DNA of 64,000 nt. It comes from Novosphingobium sp049354825 (GTDB lineage Bacteria; Pseudomonadota; Alphaproteobacteria; Sphingomonadales; Sphingomonadaceae). The notes under the pieces were generated by a model. It saw nothing but the letters and a program-made list of their open reading frames with translations, was not told the DNA's origin and did no database searches. The stretch spans positions 1,116,001 to 1,180,000 of the forward strand of contig NZ_CP186480.1 of NCBI RefSeq assembly GCF_049354825.1, in the 5' to 3' direction. Of this stretch, positions 27,231-34,232 are shown one piece after another (positions within the stretch are counted from its first letter, which is position 1; every line of letters starts with the position of its first letter). The position numbers were made by a program, and so were the translations under genes.

Positions 27231-27479
27231 ATGAGCGAAACACCCACGCCGCCCGAAACCGGACAGCCGGCGGCCCGCCCGGATACCGCCGCGATGTCAC
27301 CGCGCGAGCTGGCACAGGCGGTGCTCGACCGCACCATTCGCCCCCGCGTCGGCGAAGTCCGCCGCCTGGCCGCGGCGATCCTCGGCAAGCACGCCAGGAA
27401 ACACCGCAAGACCGCCAAGGCCAGCGCGCGCAAACTCGCCAAGATCCCCGGCCAGGCGAAGAAAAAGAAGAAAAAGTAG
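27231..27479 (+). CDS. Small lysine-rich protein, unknown function
   Basis: This 82-residue protein has an N-terminal acidic/proline segment, a central helix (SPRELAQAVLDRTIRPRVGE) and a strongly basic tail ending in six lysines. The high charge suggests a nucleic-acid or polyphosphate-binding role; that is inference. The ATG at 27231 is preceded by AGGGGAACCGAG. It follows the ppk-ppx pair and a phased GTCA array, so it could be regulated with phosphate status. I do not recognise a family. Confidence 0.6.
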   Translation: MSETPTPPETGQPAARPDTAAMSPRELAQAVLDRTIRPRVGEVRRLAAAILGKHARKHRKTAKASARKLAKIPGQAKKKKKK

Positions 27480-27509
27480 CGACCGGGCTCCGCGCCGGGT
27501 CACACAGCG

Positions 27510-27525
27510 CGCGGCGGCCGCCGCG
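27510..27525. repeat. 16-bp GC palindrome between convergent small genes
   Basis: CGCGGCGG followed directly by its complement CCGCCGCG forms a perfect 16-bp palindrome in the 49-base gap between two convergent genes. It could contribute to transcription ending in either direction, but it has almost no loop and no T-run. Confidence 0.25.
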
Positions 27526-27528
27526 AAG

Positions 27529-27861
27529 TTACTTCTTGCGGTTCTTGCGCGCCGCGTACTTGGCGTCGCGGGCGGCCTTCTTTTCTTCCTCGGTCAGCTC
27601 GGGCTTCTTCGCGGCTTCGGCGGCGGCGAGCGCGGCGGCGGCGGCTTCGGCCTTGGCGGCCTTGGCGGCCTCCTGCTCGGCCTTTTTGGCGGCGCGCTTT
27701 TCAGCGGCGGCGGCTTCCTTGGCGGCGCGAGCGGCTTCGCGCGCGGCCAGCGCTTCCTGGTCGACCGGCGGCTTGGCGGCGAGCTTCTTCAGCGCCTTTT
27801 CGCGGGCCTGCGCGGCGAGCGCGGTGCGCTCCTGAAAACTGGGTTCCTTGTACGAGGGCAT
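27529..27861 (-). CDS. DUF6481-family Ala/Lys-rich protein
   Basis: This 110-residue protein starts MPSYKEPSFQERTALAAQAR and continues as a long Ala/Lys/Glu helix ending in KNRKK. The N-terminal pattern (PSFQERTALAAQAREKALKK, then LAAKPP) matches DUF6481, a family I know from sphingomonads and relatives, function unknown. The composition predicts a continuous helix or coiled coil. The ATG at 27861 begins the conserved block, so the start is firm. Confidence 0.75.
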   Translation of the reverse strand: MPSYKEPSFQERTALAAQAREKALKKLAAKPPVDQEALAAREAARAAKEAAAAEKRAAKKAEQEAAKAAKAEAAAAALAAAEAAKKPELTEEEKKAARDAKYAARKNRKK

Positions 27862-28045
27862 CGGGTGGACAGATCTTTCGTATGAGCCGGGCCGGAATGG
27901 CAGGACCCGGCCCCCTTAGCCGCCAAAGCCGCGCAGCGCCACGCCCCATTCCCGCGCCGCGCGATCAAGCCATTTTCCTACACCGCCCCACTCGTGCTTC
28001 ACCCTGCTCCGTTTTGCCCCGCCACCCAACAGGAGCCCCCACCCC

Positions 28046-28852
28046 ATGACCCGCCGCAAGGACCCGCGCGAGACGCGCACCCCCGTCCACGAGATGGAGG
28101 CCGCCGGCCACCCCCTCCCCGCCTTCGAACCCGTCCCGCGCAAGTACCGCCACGATGGCTGGACGCCCGACCGCCAGCGCGCCTTCATCGCCGCGCTGGC
28201 CGATACCGGCAGCGTCAAGCGCGCCGCGATGCACGTGAACATGAGCCCCGAGGGCGCCTATTACCTGCGCCGCGTGCCCGGCGCCGAAGGCTTCCGCCGC
28301 GCCTGGGAAGCCGCGCTCGACTTCGGCGTCCAGCGCCTGAAGGACGAAGCATTCGACCGCGCGCTCAACGGCCAGCTCTCCCCGGTGTTCGTCGCCGGCA
28401 AGCTGAGGGGCTTTCGCCGCATCAAGAACGACCGCCTGCTGATGTTCTGCCTGAGGATGAACATGCGCGCCGAAGACGGCCGCCGCCTTTCCGCCAGCTA
28501 CTTCGACCCCGCCGCGTCGCGCCTGTCAGGCAGCCCCGCGAGCTTCACCGTCCCCGCCCTCACCCGCGCCGAAAAGGACGACATCAACGCCGCGATGATC
28601 GAACACTTCGATCCCGTCCAGATGACCCTGCCCGAGATCGAGGCGATGCAAGCCAAACTCACCGCCCTCGCCGCCGCCCACCGCCGCGAGGAAGAAGGCC
28701 CGCCCGACGCCAACCCCAACCTCGACTTCGCCATGCTGGGCCACGACAAGGACTGGGCAAACATCGGCGGGCTGGTCGACATGGCCGGCGGCGACGAGGT
28801 GGAACTGGAACCGTTCAAGCCGGACGAGGATGGTTGGCAAACCCTGGGGTGA
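28046..28852 (+). CDS. Conserved hypothetical protein with N-terminal HTH-like segment
   Basis: This 268-residue soluble protein has an N-terminal block WTPDRQRAFIAALADTGSVK, then RAAMHVNMSPEGAYYLRR, which looks like the helix-turn-helix of phage terminase small subunits (sequence-directed packaging proteins). It is followed by FRRAWEAALDFGVQRLKDEA and FRRIKNDRLLMFCLR, then an acidic C-terminal third. I recall similar proteins in sphingomonad chromosomes without assigned function. The ATG at 28046 follows AGGAGCCCCCACCCC. Codon choice is even more C-ending than in its neighbours. It borders the left side of the AT-rich island. Confidence 0.6.
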   Translation: MTRRKDPRETRTPVHEMEAAGHPLPAFEPVPRKYRHDGWTPDRQRAFIAALADTGSVKRAAMHVNMSPEGAYYLRRVPGAEGFRRAWEAALDFGVQRLKDEAFDRALNGQLSPVFVAGKLRGFRRIKNDRLLMFCLRMNMRAEDGRRLSASYFDPAASRLSGSPASFTVPALTRAEKDDINAAMIEHFDPVQMTLPEIEAMQAKLTALAAAHRREEEGPPDANPNLDFAMLGHDKDWANIGGLVDMAGGDEVELEPFKPDEDGWQTLG

Positions 28853-29223
28853 GTCGGAGGCGGGGCGTAGGCAACGCGCCGAGACGGACGGCCCGCCCGA
28901 CGCCAACCACGACACCGAGTTCTTCGACCTGCGCAGCAGCGACTTCACGGCCGTGGCGAACCGGAGAACATGATGGCGAGCGAGGACGTGCTGGGGGTGT
29001 AGGATGCGGAGGAGGATGATTGGAGAGATTTGGGAGGGGATTAGGAGCAAGCCGGCGCAGGCGGCCATTGCCAAGAGGCGTCCCGAGAAGCTCCGTTCCT
29101 CAACTGCCACAGTGAAGGCGCATTCATCCCGGCCGCGGCAGTGTGATCTCGCTTAGACTCGATAAGGTTATTACCACTCGATTGGGAGTGACATTGCGTC
29201 ATCGCATCCGTAGGGGCGCGCGC
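28853..29223. other. Gene-poor junction between the core gene and the AT-rich island
   Basis: No complete gene is seen here. The first part is GC-rich and holds a short remnant described separately (28887-28973). A purine-rich stretch follows at about 28976-29045, and base composition then drops toward AT-rich from about 29150. I searched by eye for a tRNA or a direct repeat shared with the other island edge (32190-32367) and saw none. Confidence 0.5.
28887..28973 (+). pseudogene. Remnant resembling the C-terminus of the neighbouring hypothetical gene
   Basis: A 19-base exact repeat occurs at 28697-28715 (inside the 268-residue gene, encoding GPPDAN) and at 28890-28908, where it again encodes GPPDAN in a different frame register. 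The remnant then reads HDTEFFDLRSSDFTAVANRR and stops at 28971-28973. It has no start or upstream domain. It may be the tail of a second copy lost during insertion of the island. Confidence 0.4.
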
Positions 29224-29787
29224 ATGTGGGATCGGGACGTCAGATTCGCGGTACGTGAGCGGCTGCAGCGGGAACACTGCGGCGATGACGACACACGTAT
29301 TGTCGAAGAAATGGGAATTTGGAACGGTGCGGTTCGCGTTGACGTCGCGGTAATCAACGGCGAGCTGGCAGCTTACGAATTAAAGAGTGCACGAGACACT
29401 CTGACCCGGCTACCGAACCAAGCAGCACTTTACAGTCTCGTGTTCGATCGCGTCTCCCTCGTCGCTGCTGAAAAACATCTTGAAGCTGCTCAGATGAAAA
29501 TACCGGAGTGGTGGGGAGTAATCCGTGCGCGCACATGCGGCGACTCCGTCGAATTGGAAGAGGTGAGGAAGGCGCAGCGTAATCCTTCACAAGATCCGAT
29601 TCAGCTAGCCAAGTTGCTGTGGAAGGAGGAAACTATCGGCCTTCTTCAGGCAAATAACGCTCTAACGGGCCATCGGAGCGCTTCGCGCGATCAACTTGCG
29701 AGGCGCTTGACTGAGGTGTTGGATCATAGCGCGCTCGCCCATGGCGTGCGGCGATGCCTGAAAGATCGGTCAACATGGCTAAGGTAG
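29224..29787 (+). CDS. sce7726-family protein, PD-(D/E)XK nuclease-like
   Basis: This 187-residue protein starts at the ATG 29224 (MWDRDVRFAVRERL); the frame is open upstream but without family character. The core IVEEMGIWNGAVRVDVAVIN, then YELKSARDTLTRLPNQAALY matches the sce7726 family. Residues E29, D40, E52-x-K54 and Q66 follow the order of a PD-(D/E)XK nuclease active site; the catalytic assignment is inference. RVSLV and IPEWWGVI are also family-typical. Its last 9 bases overlap the 3' end of the convergent beta-family gene. Codon use is markedly less GC-biased than in flanking genes, indicating transfer. Confidence 0.75.
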   Translation: MWDRDVRFAVRERLQREHCGDDDTRIVEEMGIWNGAVRVDVAVINGELAAYELKSARDTLTRLPNQAALYSLVFDRVSLVAAEKHLEAAQMKIPEWWGVIRARTCGDSVELEEVRKAQRNPSQDPIQLAKLLWKEETIGLLQANNALTGHRSASRDQLARRLTEVLDHSALAHGVRRCLKDRSTWLR

Positions 29788-30768
29788 TCGGGCCGCAACC
29801 AGTGAAAGGTGCCGATTAGCCGCGAAGGACGCCCATTTTTGTCGGCTGGCCATTTTTGGAGCCCCGGCAGCGGCCTGCGTAATTTGGCCATCGGCCCAAG
29901 CGTTTACTCCTCCGAAACCTGCGTTCCCGGCAATTGCTCCGGCGTGAGACTGATACTGAACCTGCATCGGCTGGCCGTAGGGGCCGCCAGTCGAGCGGCC
30001 TTTGATTATCAGCCAGGAATTATCGAGCGTGTAGCGTGCGCTAACTGTCGCATTTGCCATTGCCACACCGGGAGGCTCGTTAAGGTCCGGATGGCCCGTG
30101 AGATAGTCACCGTAGTCGAGACTGAAAGGAACCTGTGTTCTTACAGCTGACCAAAGCAACCAGTCAGTTCTCGGAATATTGTTCGCGCCGTATGATAAGC
30201 TCGTATGGTCCTTAGGAGCGGCAGCTGCCGCCAACGTCACACTTCTGTAAGCTGACAGAACCGAAGCGTGCTGGCTTAGGACACTGATCAAATACCCCGA
30301 GTATGACGGCACATCTATCGACGCCACGTGCCTAACATCGAGCACTACATCGACATGGACGGGCGCGATCCCGCTCGCAGCCACGAAGCTTGCTAGCATC
30401 GACAGGTTTGCGACCGAGACTTTGATTATCAGACCATTTTGATCAACCAAAGACCGACCGAGCTGTTGATATGCTTGCGGGTCATTTAGCCCGATTGAGG
30501 GCATTGTCGGTACGCTCGCTCCGCGGAGCGCCGCCAATAGCGTGGAGAAAGTCGTTCCAGTGCCAGTGTGTTGGAAATTAAAAGAGCCGTCCAAGCCGAT
30601 CACTTGGCCTCCAATCGCCAAAGCGAGTTGCCCGGCAAAACGGGGAGAGACTGTTTCACAGACGTGGAACAGAGGCAGCATCCGCGATCGAGCCTGAGGA
30701 GAAAGATTAGCGAGCGCATCAATCTCGCCGGCCTTAGTCTTCATCATCGGGATATAGCGGTGCGGCAT
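29779..30768 (-). CDS. Beta-family protein (T4 beta-protein-like, PF14350 type)
   Basis: This 329-residue protein opens with RYIPMMKTKAGEIDALANLS, the family start (Y-P-K-K-GE-AL), and continues with MLPLFHVCE, a central VHVDVVLDVRHV, SLDYGDYLTGHPDLNEPPG and WLIIKGRSTGG, ending near a degenerate W-x-NRHLSLV segment. Members are annotated as beta family protein; their biochemical role is not established. In other genomes they are often neighbours of sce7726 genes. It is the last gene of an apparent operon after kwaA and kwaB (13-base gap) and is AT-richer than the core genome. Confidence 0.7.
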   Translation of the reverse strand: MPHRYIPMMKTKAGEIDALANLSPQARSRMLPLFHVCETVSPRFAGQLALAIGGQVIGLDGSFNFQHTGTGTTFSTLLAALRGASVPTMPSIGLNDPQAYQQLGRSLVDQNGLIIKVSVANLSMLASFVAASGIAPVHVDVVLDVRHVASIDVPSYSGYLISVLSQHASVLSAYRSVTLAAAAAPKDHTSLSYGANNIPRTDWLLWSAVRTQVPFSLDYGDYLTGHPDLNEPPGVAMANATVSARYTLDNSWLIIKGRSTGGPYGQPMQVQYQSHAGAIAGNAGFGGVNAWADGQITQAAAGAPKMASRQKWASFAANRHLSLVAARLP

Positions 30769-30781
30769 GATAGTCGTCCCC

Positions 30782-31651
30782 TCAGACAGCAGGTAAATGT
30801 ACTCGCTTTGAATTAGTGATCAAGATCGCTCCGCCAAGTGGCCCACGATAGAGTCCATTATCTAGAAAATACAAAAGCGCCTTCGCATTTGCTTTTTGGA
30901 TGGGCATCGCGACTTTCCCATCTTGGATTTCAATCCCAAACCCCTGCGAAGCTCCCGCATCTACGATCTGCTGGGCAGTATATTCATCAAGCGTTCCGCG
31001 TGAAACGATAGCATGTACAAGTTTTCTCATCTTTTGATCAGAGATAATTTTGAAAGCATCGAGGTCGTTCACGCTTATCGATTCGTGACCGCAAAATGAA
31101 TCAAGCTCTGCATCAGTTGCCTCTCGGTACATGTCAGTCAGGTCGAATATCAGTCGAATACGACTTAACTTCTTAAACTTTATCCGGCCCTGCTCAATCA
31201 CGCCAGCTAGAGTCGACCCGATAGCGAATGTAGGTCGCGTCAAACGGTTGAACGTGTCGCCAGCAAGGGTAAGCGTGAAACGCCGCTCGAGAATTTGCCT
31301 CGGCGAAAATTCTTGAACGAGTAATTTCGGGCCATCTAGCATGACGGCCAAACCCCGAATTCCCTCTTGATCAAATTCATTTACGTCTACTTCTTCAAGC
31401 GCGACAACATTCTGTTGTGCCGCTTCGAAAATCGCAGCAGCTTGCGCCGTCAGAGGCGTATATATCACCTCATTGCTGTCAGGATCCCAACCTCCATCGA
31501 ACAGTATTTCTTCGTCCACATCTGCAAAGAACTCCTGCTCCTGCTGAATGAAAATACCTTCAAGCTGATTTTGCACATCAGCGGTGACACGTATCCGCTT
31601 CAACGATAGCTCAGCGCCTTGCCTACAGATTGCTAACAAATTTACTGGCAT
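30782..31651 (-). CDS. kwaB: KwaB-like DUF4868 protein (Kiwa defence)
   Basis: This 289-residue cytoplasmic protein contains LLVQEFSPRQILERRFTLTL, a central helical part, FKIISDQKMRKLVHAI and the C-terminal LLYFLDNGLYRGPLGG, then NSKRVHL. A closing NSKR element after a short YLxS/GPL segment is typical of DUF4868, the KwaB domain. In Kiwa, KwaB works with the membrane protein KwaA in anti-phage defence. It is slightly shorter than the KwaB proteins I know (about 315). It starts 5 bases after the kwaA stop, so the two are coupled. Assignment comes from C-terminal motifs plus the partner gene. Confidence 0.7.
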   Translation of the reverse strand: MPVNLLAICRQGAELSLKRIRVTADVQNQLEGIFIQQEQEFFADVDEEILFDGGWDPDSNEVIYTPLTAQAAAIFEAAQQNVVALEEVDVNEFDQEGIRGLAVMLDGPKLLVQEFSPRQILERRFTLTLAGDTFNRLTRPTFAIGSTLAGVIEQGRIKFKKLSRIRLIFDLTDMYREATDAELDSFCGHESISVNDLDAFKIISDQKMRKLVHAIVSRGTLDEYTAQQIVDAGASQGFGIEIQDGKVAMPIQKANAKALLYFLDNGLYRGPLGGAILITNSKRVHLPAV

Positions 31652-31656
31652 CGCGG

Positions 31657-32172
31657 TTATCCCAAGTCGATAAGGATGTATTCTGTCAGCTGTCCGACAT
31701 TTGATATTTGGGCAGTATTACGAATCTGCTTCTTTGTGACCAGCACGTACGAGACGCCCTCGACAGAGCTCACCTTGTAGAAATGCCACCCGATAAGGCC
31801 AAGCAACGGGTTAAAATGATAATTATAACCCGTTGCAGTCATCAGTGAGAATATAGCAAGTGTCGGTATCAACAAGTCAAGATTCAGCTGACCAAATTCT
31901 GCGGTAAAAAGTGGTGAAAGGTACAAAAGCATGAAAGCGATATTTTCGCGATCAGCAGCCTCCACAGTCGAAAATTGGAAATTGAAACGTTCAATCAAAC
32001 TACGTGCTCTCGAAAGCAATACCGCGCAGAGGGCAGTTAGCAAGCCACACGCGATCAGCAGACTAATTGCGACGCCCAGGTATCCATCTCGAAACGCGAC
32101 CCACGCATACACCAACCCAACTGGCGCAATGGCTGAGAGTACGAGAAGAAGTTTGGCAACCCGGCTGAACAT
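31657..32172 (-). CDS. kwaA: KwaA-like four-helix membrane protein (Kiwa defence)
   Basis: This 171-residue protein has four predicted membrane helices (about residues 8-27, 31-53, 77-93 and 97-117). They are followed by NPLLGLIGWHFYKVSSVEGV, then YVLVTKKQIRNTA and QLTEYILIDLG at the C-terminus. This layout and tail fit KwaA, the membrane component of Kiwa. The ATG at 32172 has AAAGAGAG upstream. It is the first gene of kwaA-kwaB-beta and is AT-rich relative to the flanks. Confidence 0.72.
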   Translation of the reverse strand: MFSRVAKLLLVLSAIAPVGLVYAWVAFRDGYLGVAISLLIACGLLTALCAVLLSRARSLIERFNFQFSTVEAADRENIAFMLLYLSPLFTAEFGQLNLDLLIPTLAIFSLMTATGYNYHFNPLLGLIGWHFYKVSSVEGVSYVLVTKKQIRNTAQISNVGQLTEYILIDLG

Positions 32173-32241
32173 TCTCTCTTTGTTCCAGAGATTCCCCTAC
32201 AAGTCGAGTCCGCGCCTGGTTGAGCGGTGCAAGGGTCCCGC

Positions 32242-32256
32242 CGCGGCAAAGCCGCG
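32242..32256 (-). terminator. GC hairpin between lepA and kwaA
   Basis: CGCGGC (32242-32247) and GCCGCG (32251-32256) pair around an AAA loop, in the 195-base gap downstream of lepA and upstream of kwaA (both minus strand). The stem is short and lacks a T-run; it could end lepA transcripts or mark the island edge. The rest of the gap (32173-32367) shows no gene. Confidence 0.3.
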
Positions 32257-32367
32257 TCGTCGAAGGGCTCGGCTGCGCTTTAGGCTTGCCGGCCCCCGGC
32301 CGGACGGCGCCTGATCGCGTCTAAGCTGCGGATCGCTTCGCAATCCTTGCTTACACGCGGGCGCTCG

Positions 32368-34185
32368 TCATTCCTCACCCATCCGCAACGCCGCGATAAA
32401 CGCCTCCTGCGGGATGCTGACGTTGCCGTATTCGCGCATACGGGCTTTGCCTTTTTTCTGCTTATCCAGCAGCTTCTTCTTGCGGCTGATGTCGCCGCCG
32501 TAGCACTTGGCGGTGACGTCCTTGCGGAGGGCGGCGATGGTTTCGCGGGCGATGACTTTGCCGCCGATCGCGGCCTGGATCGGGATCTTGAAGAGGTGGC
32601 GGGGGATCAGGTCTTTCAGCCGTTCGCACATGCCGCGGCCGCGTTCCTCGGCCACGCCGCGGTGGACGATCATCGATAGCGCGTCGACCGGCTCGTTGTT
32701 GACCAGGATGCTCATCTTCACCAGGTCGCCTTCGCGCAGGCCGATCTGTTCGTAATCGAAGCTGGCATAGCCGCGGCTGATGCTCTTGAGGCGGTCGTAG
32801 AAATCGAACACGACTTCGTTGAGCGGCAGTTCGTAATTCACTTGCGCGCGGCCGCCCACGTAAGTCAGCCCGGTCTGGATGCCGCGGCGGTCCTGGCACA
32901 GTTTCAGGATCGAGCCGAGGTATTCGTCGGGCGTGTAGATCGTCGCCTTGATCCACGGTTCCTCGATCGTCTCGATCCGGCTGGGATCGGGGTAATCGGC
33001 CGGGTTGTGAAGCATGATCTCGCGCGCGCCGTCGGTCTTGCTGGCGCGCAATTGGATGCGGTAGACCACCGATGGCGCGGTGGTGATCAGGTCGAGATCG
33101 TATTCGCGGGTCAGGCGTTCCTGGATGATCTCCAGGTGCAGCAGGCCCAGGAAGCCGCAGCGGAAGCCGAAGCCGAGCGCGGCGCTGCTCTCCATCTCAA
33201 AAGAGAACGACGCATCGTTGAGCCGGAGGCGGGCGATCGATTCGCGCAGCTTCTCGAAATCCGCGGCGTCGACCGGAAACAGCCCGCAGAACACCACCGG
33301 CTGGACTTCCTTGAAGCCTTCCAGCGCCTGGGTGGCGCCGCCCTTTACCGTGGTGATCGTGTCACCGACGCGGGCCTGGGCGACGTCCTTGATCTGGGCG
33401 GTAATGAAGCCGATCTCGCCCGGGCCAAGCTCTGCCAGCTCGACCCGCTTGGGGGTGAAGCAGCCGACCCGATCGATCAGGTGCTCGGTCGCGCCTTGCA
33501 TGAACTTGACCGGCAGGCCCTTCCTGATGACGCCGTCGATCACGCGCACCAGGATGACGACGCCGAGGTAGGGATCGTACCAGCTGTCGACCAGCATGGC
33601 CTTCAAGGGCGCGGTGCGGTCGCCCTTGGGGGGCGGGATTTTCGCGCAGACGGCCTCGAGCACTTCCTTGATGCCGATGCCGGACTTTGCGCTGGCAAGG
33701 ACGGCCTCGGACGCGTCGATGCCGATGATCTCCTCGATCTCGGCGCGGACCTTTTCGGGCTCGGCGGCGGGGAGGTCGATCTTGTTGATGACGGGGACGA
33801 TCTCGTGGTCGTGCTCGATTGACTGGTAGACGTTGGCCAGGGTCTGCGCCTCGACCCCCTGCGCCGCGTCGACGACGAGGAGCGCGCCTTCGCAGGCGGC
33901 GAGAGAGCGGGAGACTTCGTAGGCGAAGTCGACGTGTCCGGGGGTGTCCATCAGGTTGAGCTGATAGGTGACGCCGTCGGCCGCGGTGTAGGACAGGCGC
34001 ACCGTCTGCGCCTTGATGGTTATGCCGCGCTCCTTCTCGATGTCCATGTTATCAAGCACTTGTGCGCTCATCTCGCGCTCGGTCAGCCCGCCGGTAAACT
34101 GGATCAGGCGGTCCGCCAGCGTCGACTTACCATGGTCGATGTGGGCGATTATGGAAAAGTTGCGTATCTTGGAAAGGTCGGTCAT
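32368..34185 (-). CDS. lepA: Elongation factor 4 (LepA)
   Basis: This 605-residue ribosomal GTPase acts on stalled or back-translocating ribosomes. G-domain motifs are complete: AHIDHGKSTLADRL, DTPGHVDF and NKIDLP. The LepA-specific C-terminal domain ends with KKLLDKQKKGKARMREYGNV and IPQEAFIAAL. The length is standard. It is a single core gene bordering the right side of the AT-rich island; its 3' end faces the island. Confidence 0.97.
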   Translation of the reverse strand: MTDLSKIRNFSIIAHIDHGKSTLADRLIQFTGGLTEREMSAQVLDNMDIEKERGITIKAQTVRLSYTAADGVTYQLNLMDTPGHVDFAYEVSRSLAACEGALLVVDAAQGVEAQTLANVYQSIEHDHEIVPVINKIDLPAAEPEKVRAEIEEIIGIDASEAVLASAKSGIGIKEVLEAVCAKIPPPKGDRTAPLKAMLVDSWYDPYLGVVILVRVIDGVIRKGLPVKFMQGATEHLIDRVGCFTPKRVELAELGPGEIGFITAQIKDVAQARVGDTITTVKGGATQALEGFKEVQPVVFCGLFPVDAADFEKLRESIARLRLNDASFSFEMESSAALGFGFRCGFLGLLHLEIIQERLTREYDLDLITTAPSVVYRIQLRASKTDGAREIMLHNPADYPDPSRIETIEEPWIKATIYTPDEYLGSILKLCQDRRGIQTGLTYVGGRAQVNYELPLNEVVFDFYDRLKSISRGYASFDYEQIGLREGDLVKMSILVNNEPVDALSMIVHRGVAEERGRGMCERLKDLIPRHLFKIPIQAAIGGKVIARETIAALRKDVTAKCYGGDISRKKKLLDKQKKGKARMREYGNVSIPQEAFIAALRMGEE

Positions 34186-34232
34186 CGCTGGCGCCCTTAG
34201 CCGGGACCGGACGCCCTGTCAGCAGGCGGCGA

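Noticed and set aside
28697..28908. The 19-base repeat as a possible attachment site of the island
   Set aside because: Both copies are on the same side of the island and one lies inside a gene, so they cannot be the two ends of an inserted element.
32173..32367. A possible tRNA or integration site beside lepA
   Set aside because: No cloverleaf, TPsiC-like segment or repeat shared with the left island edge could be found.
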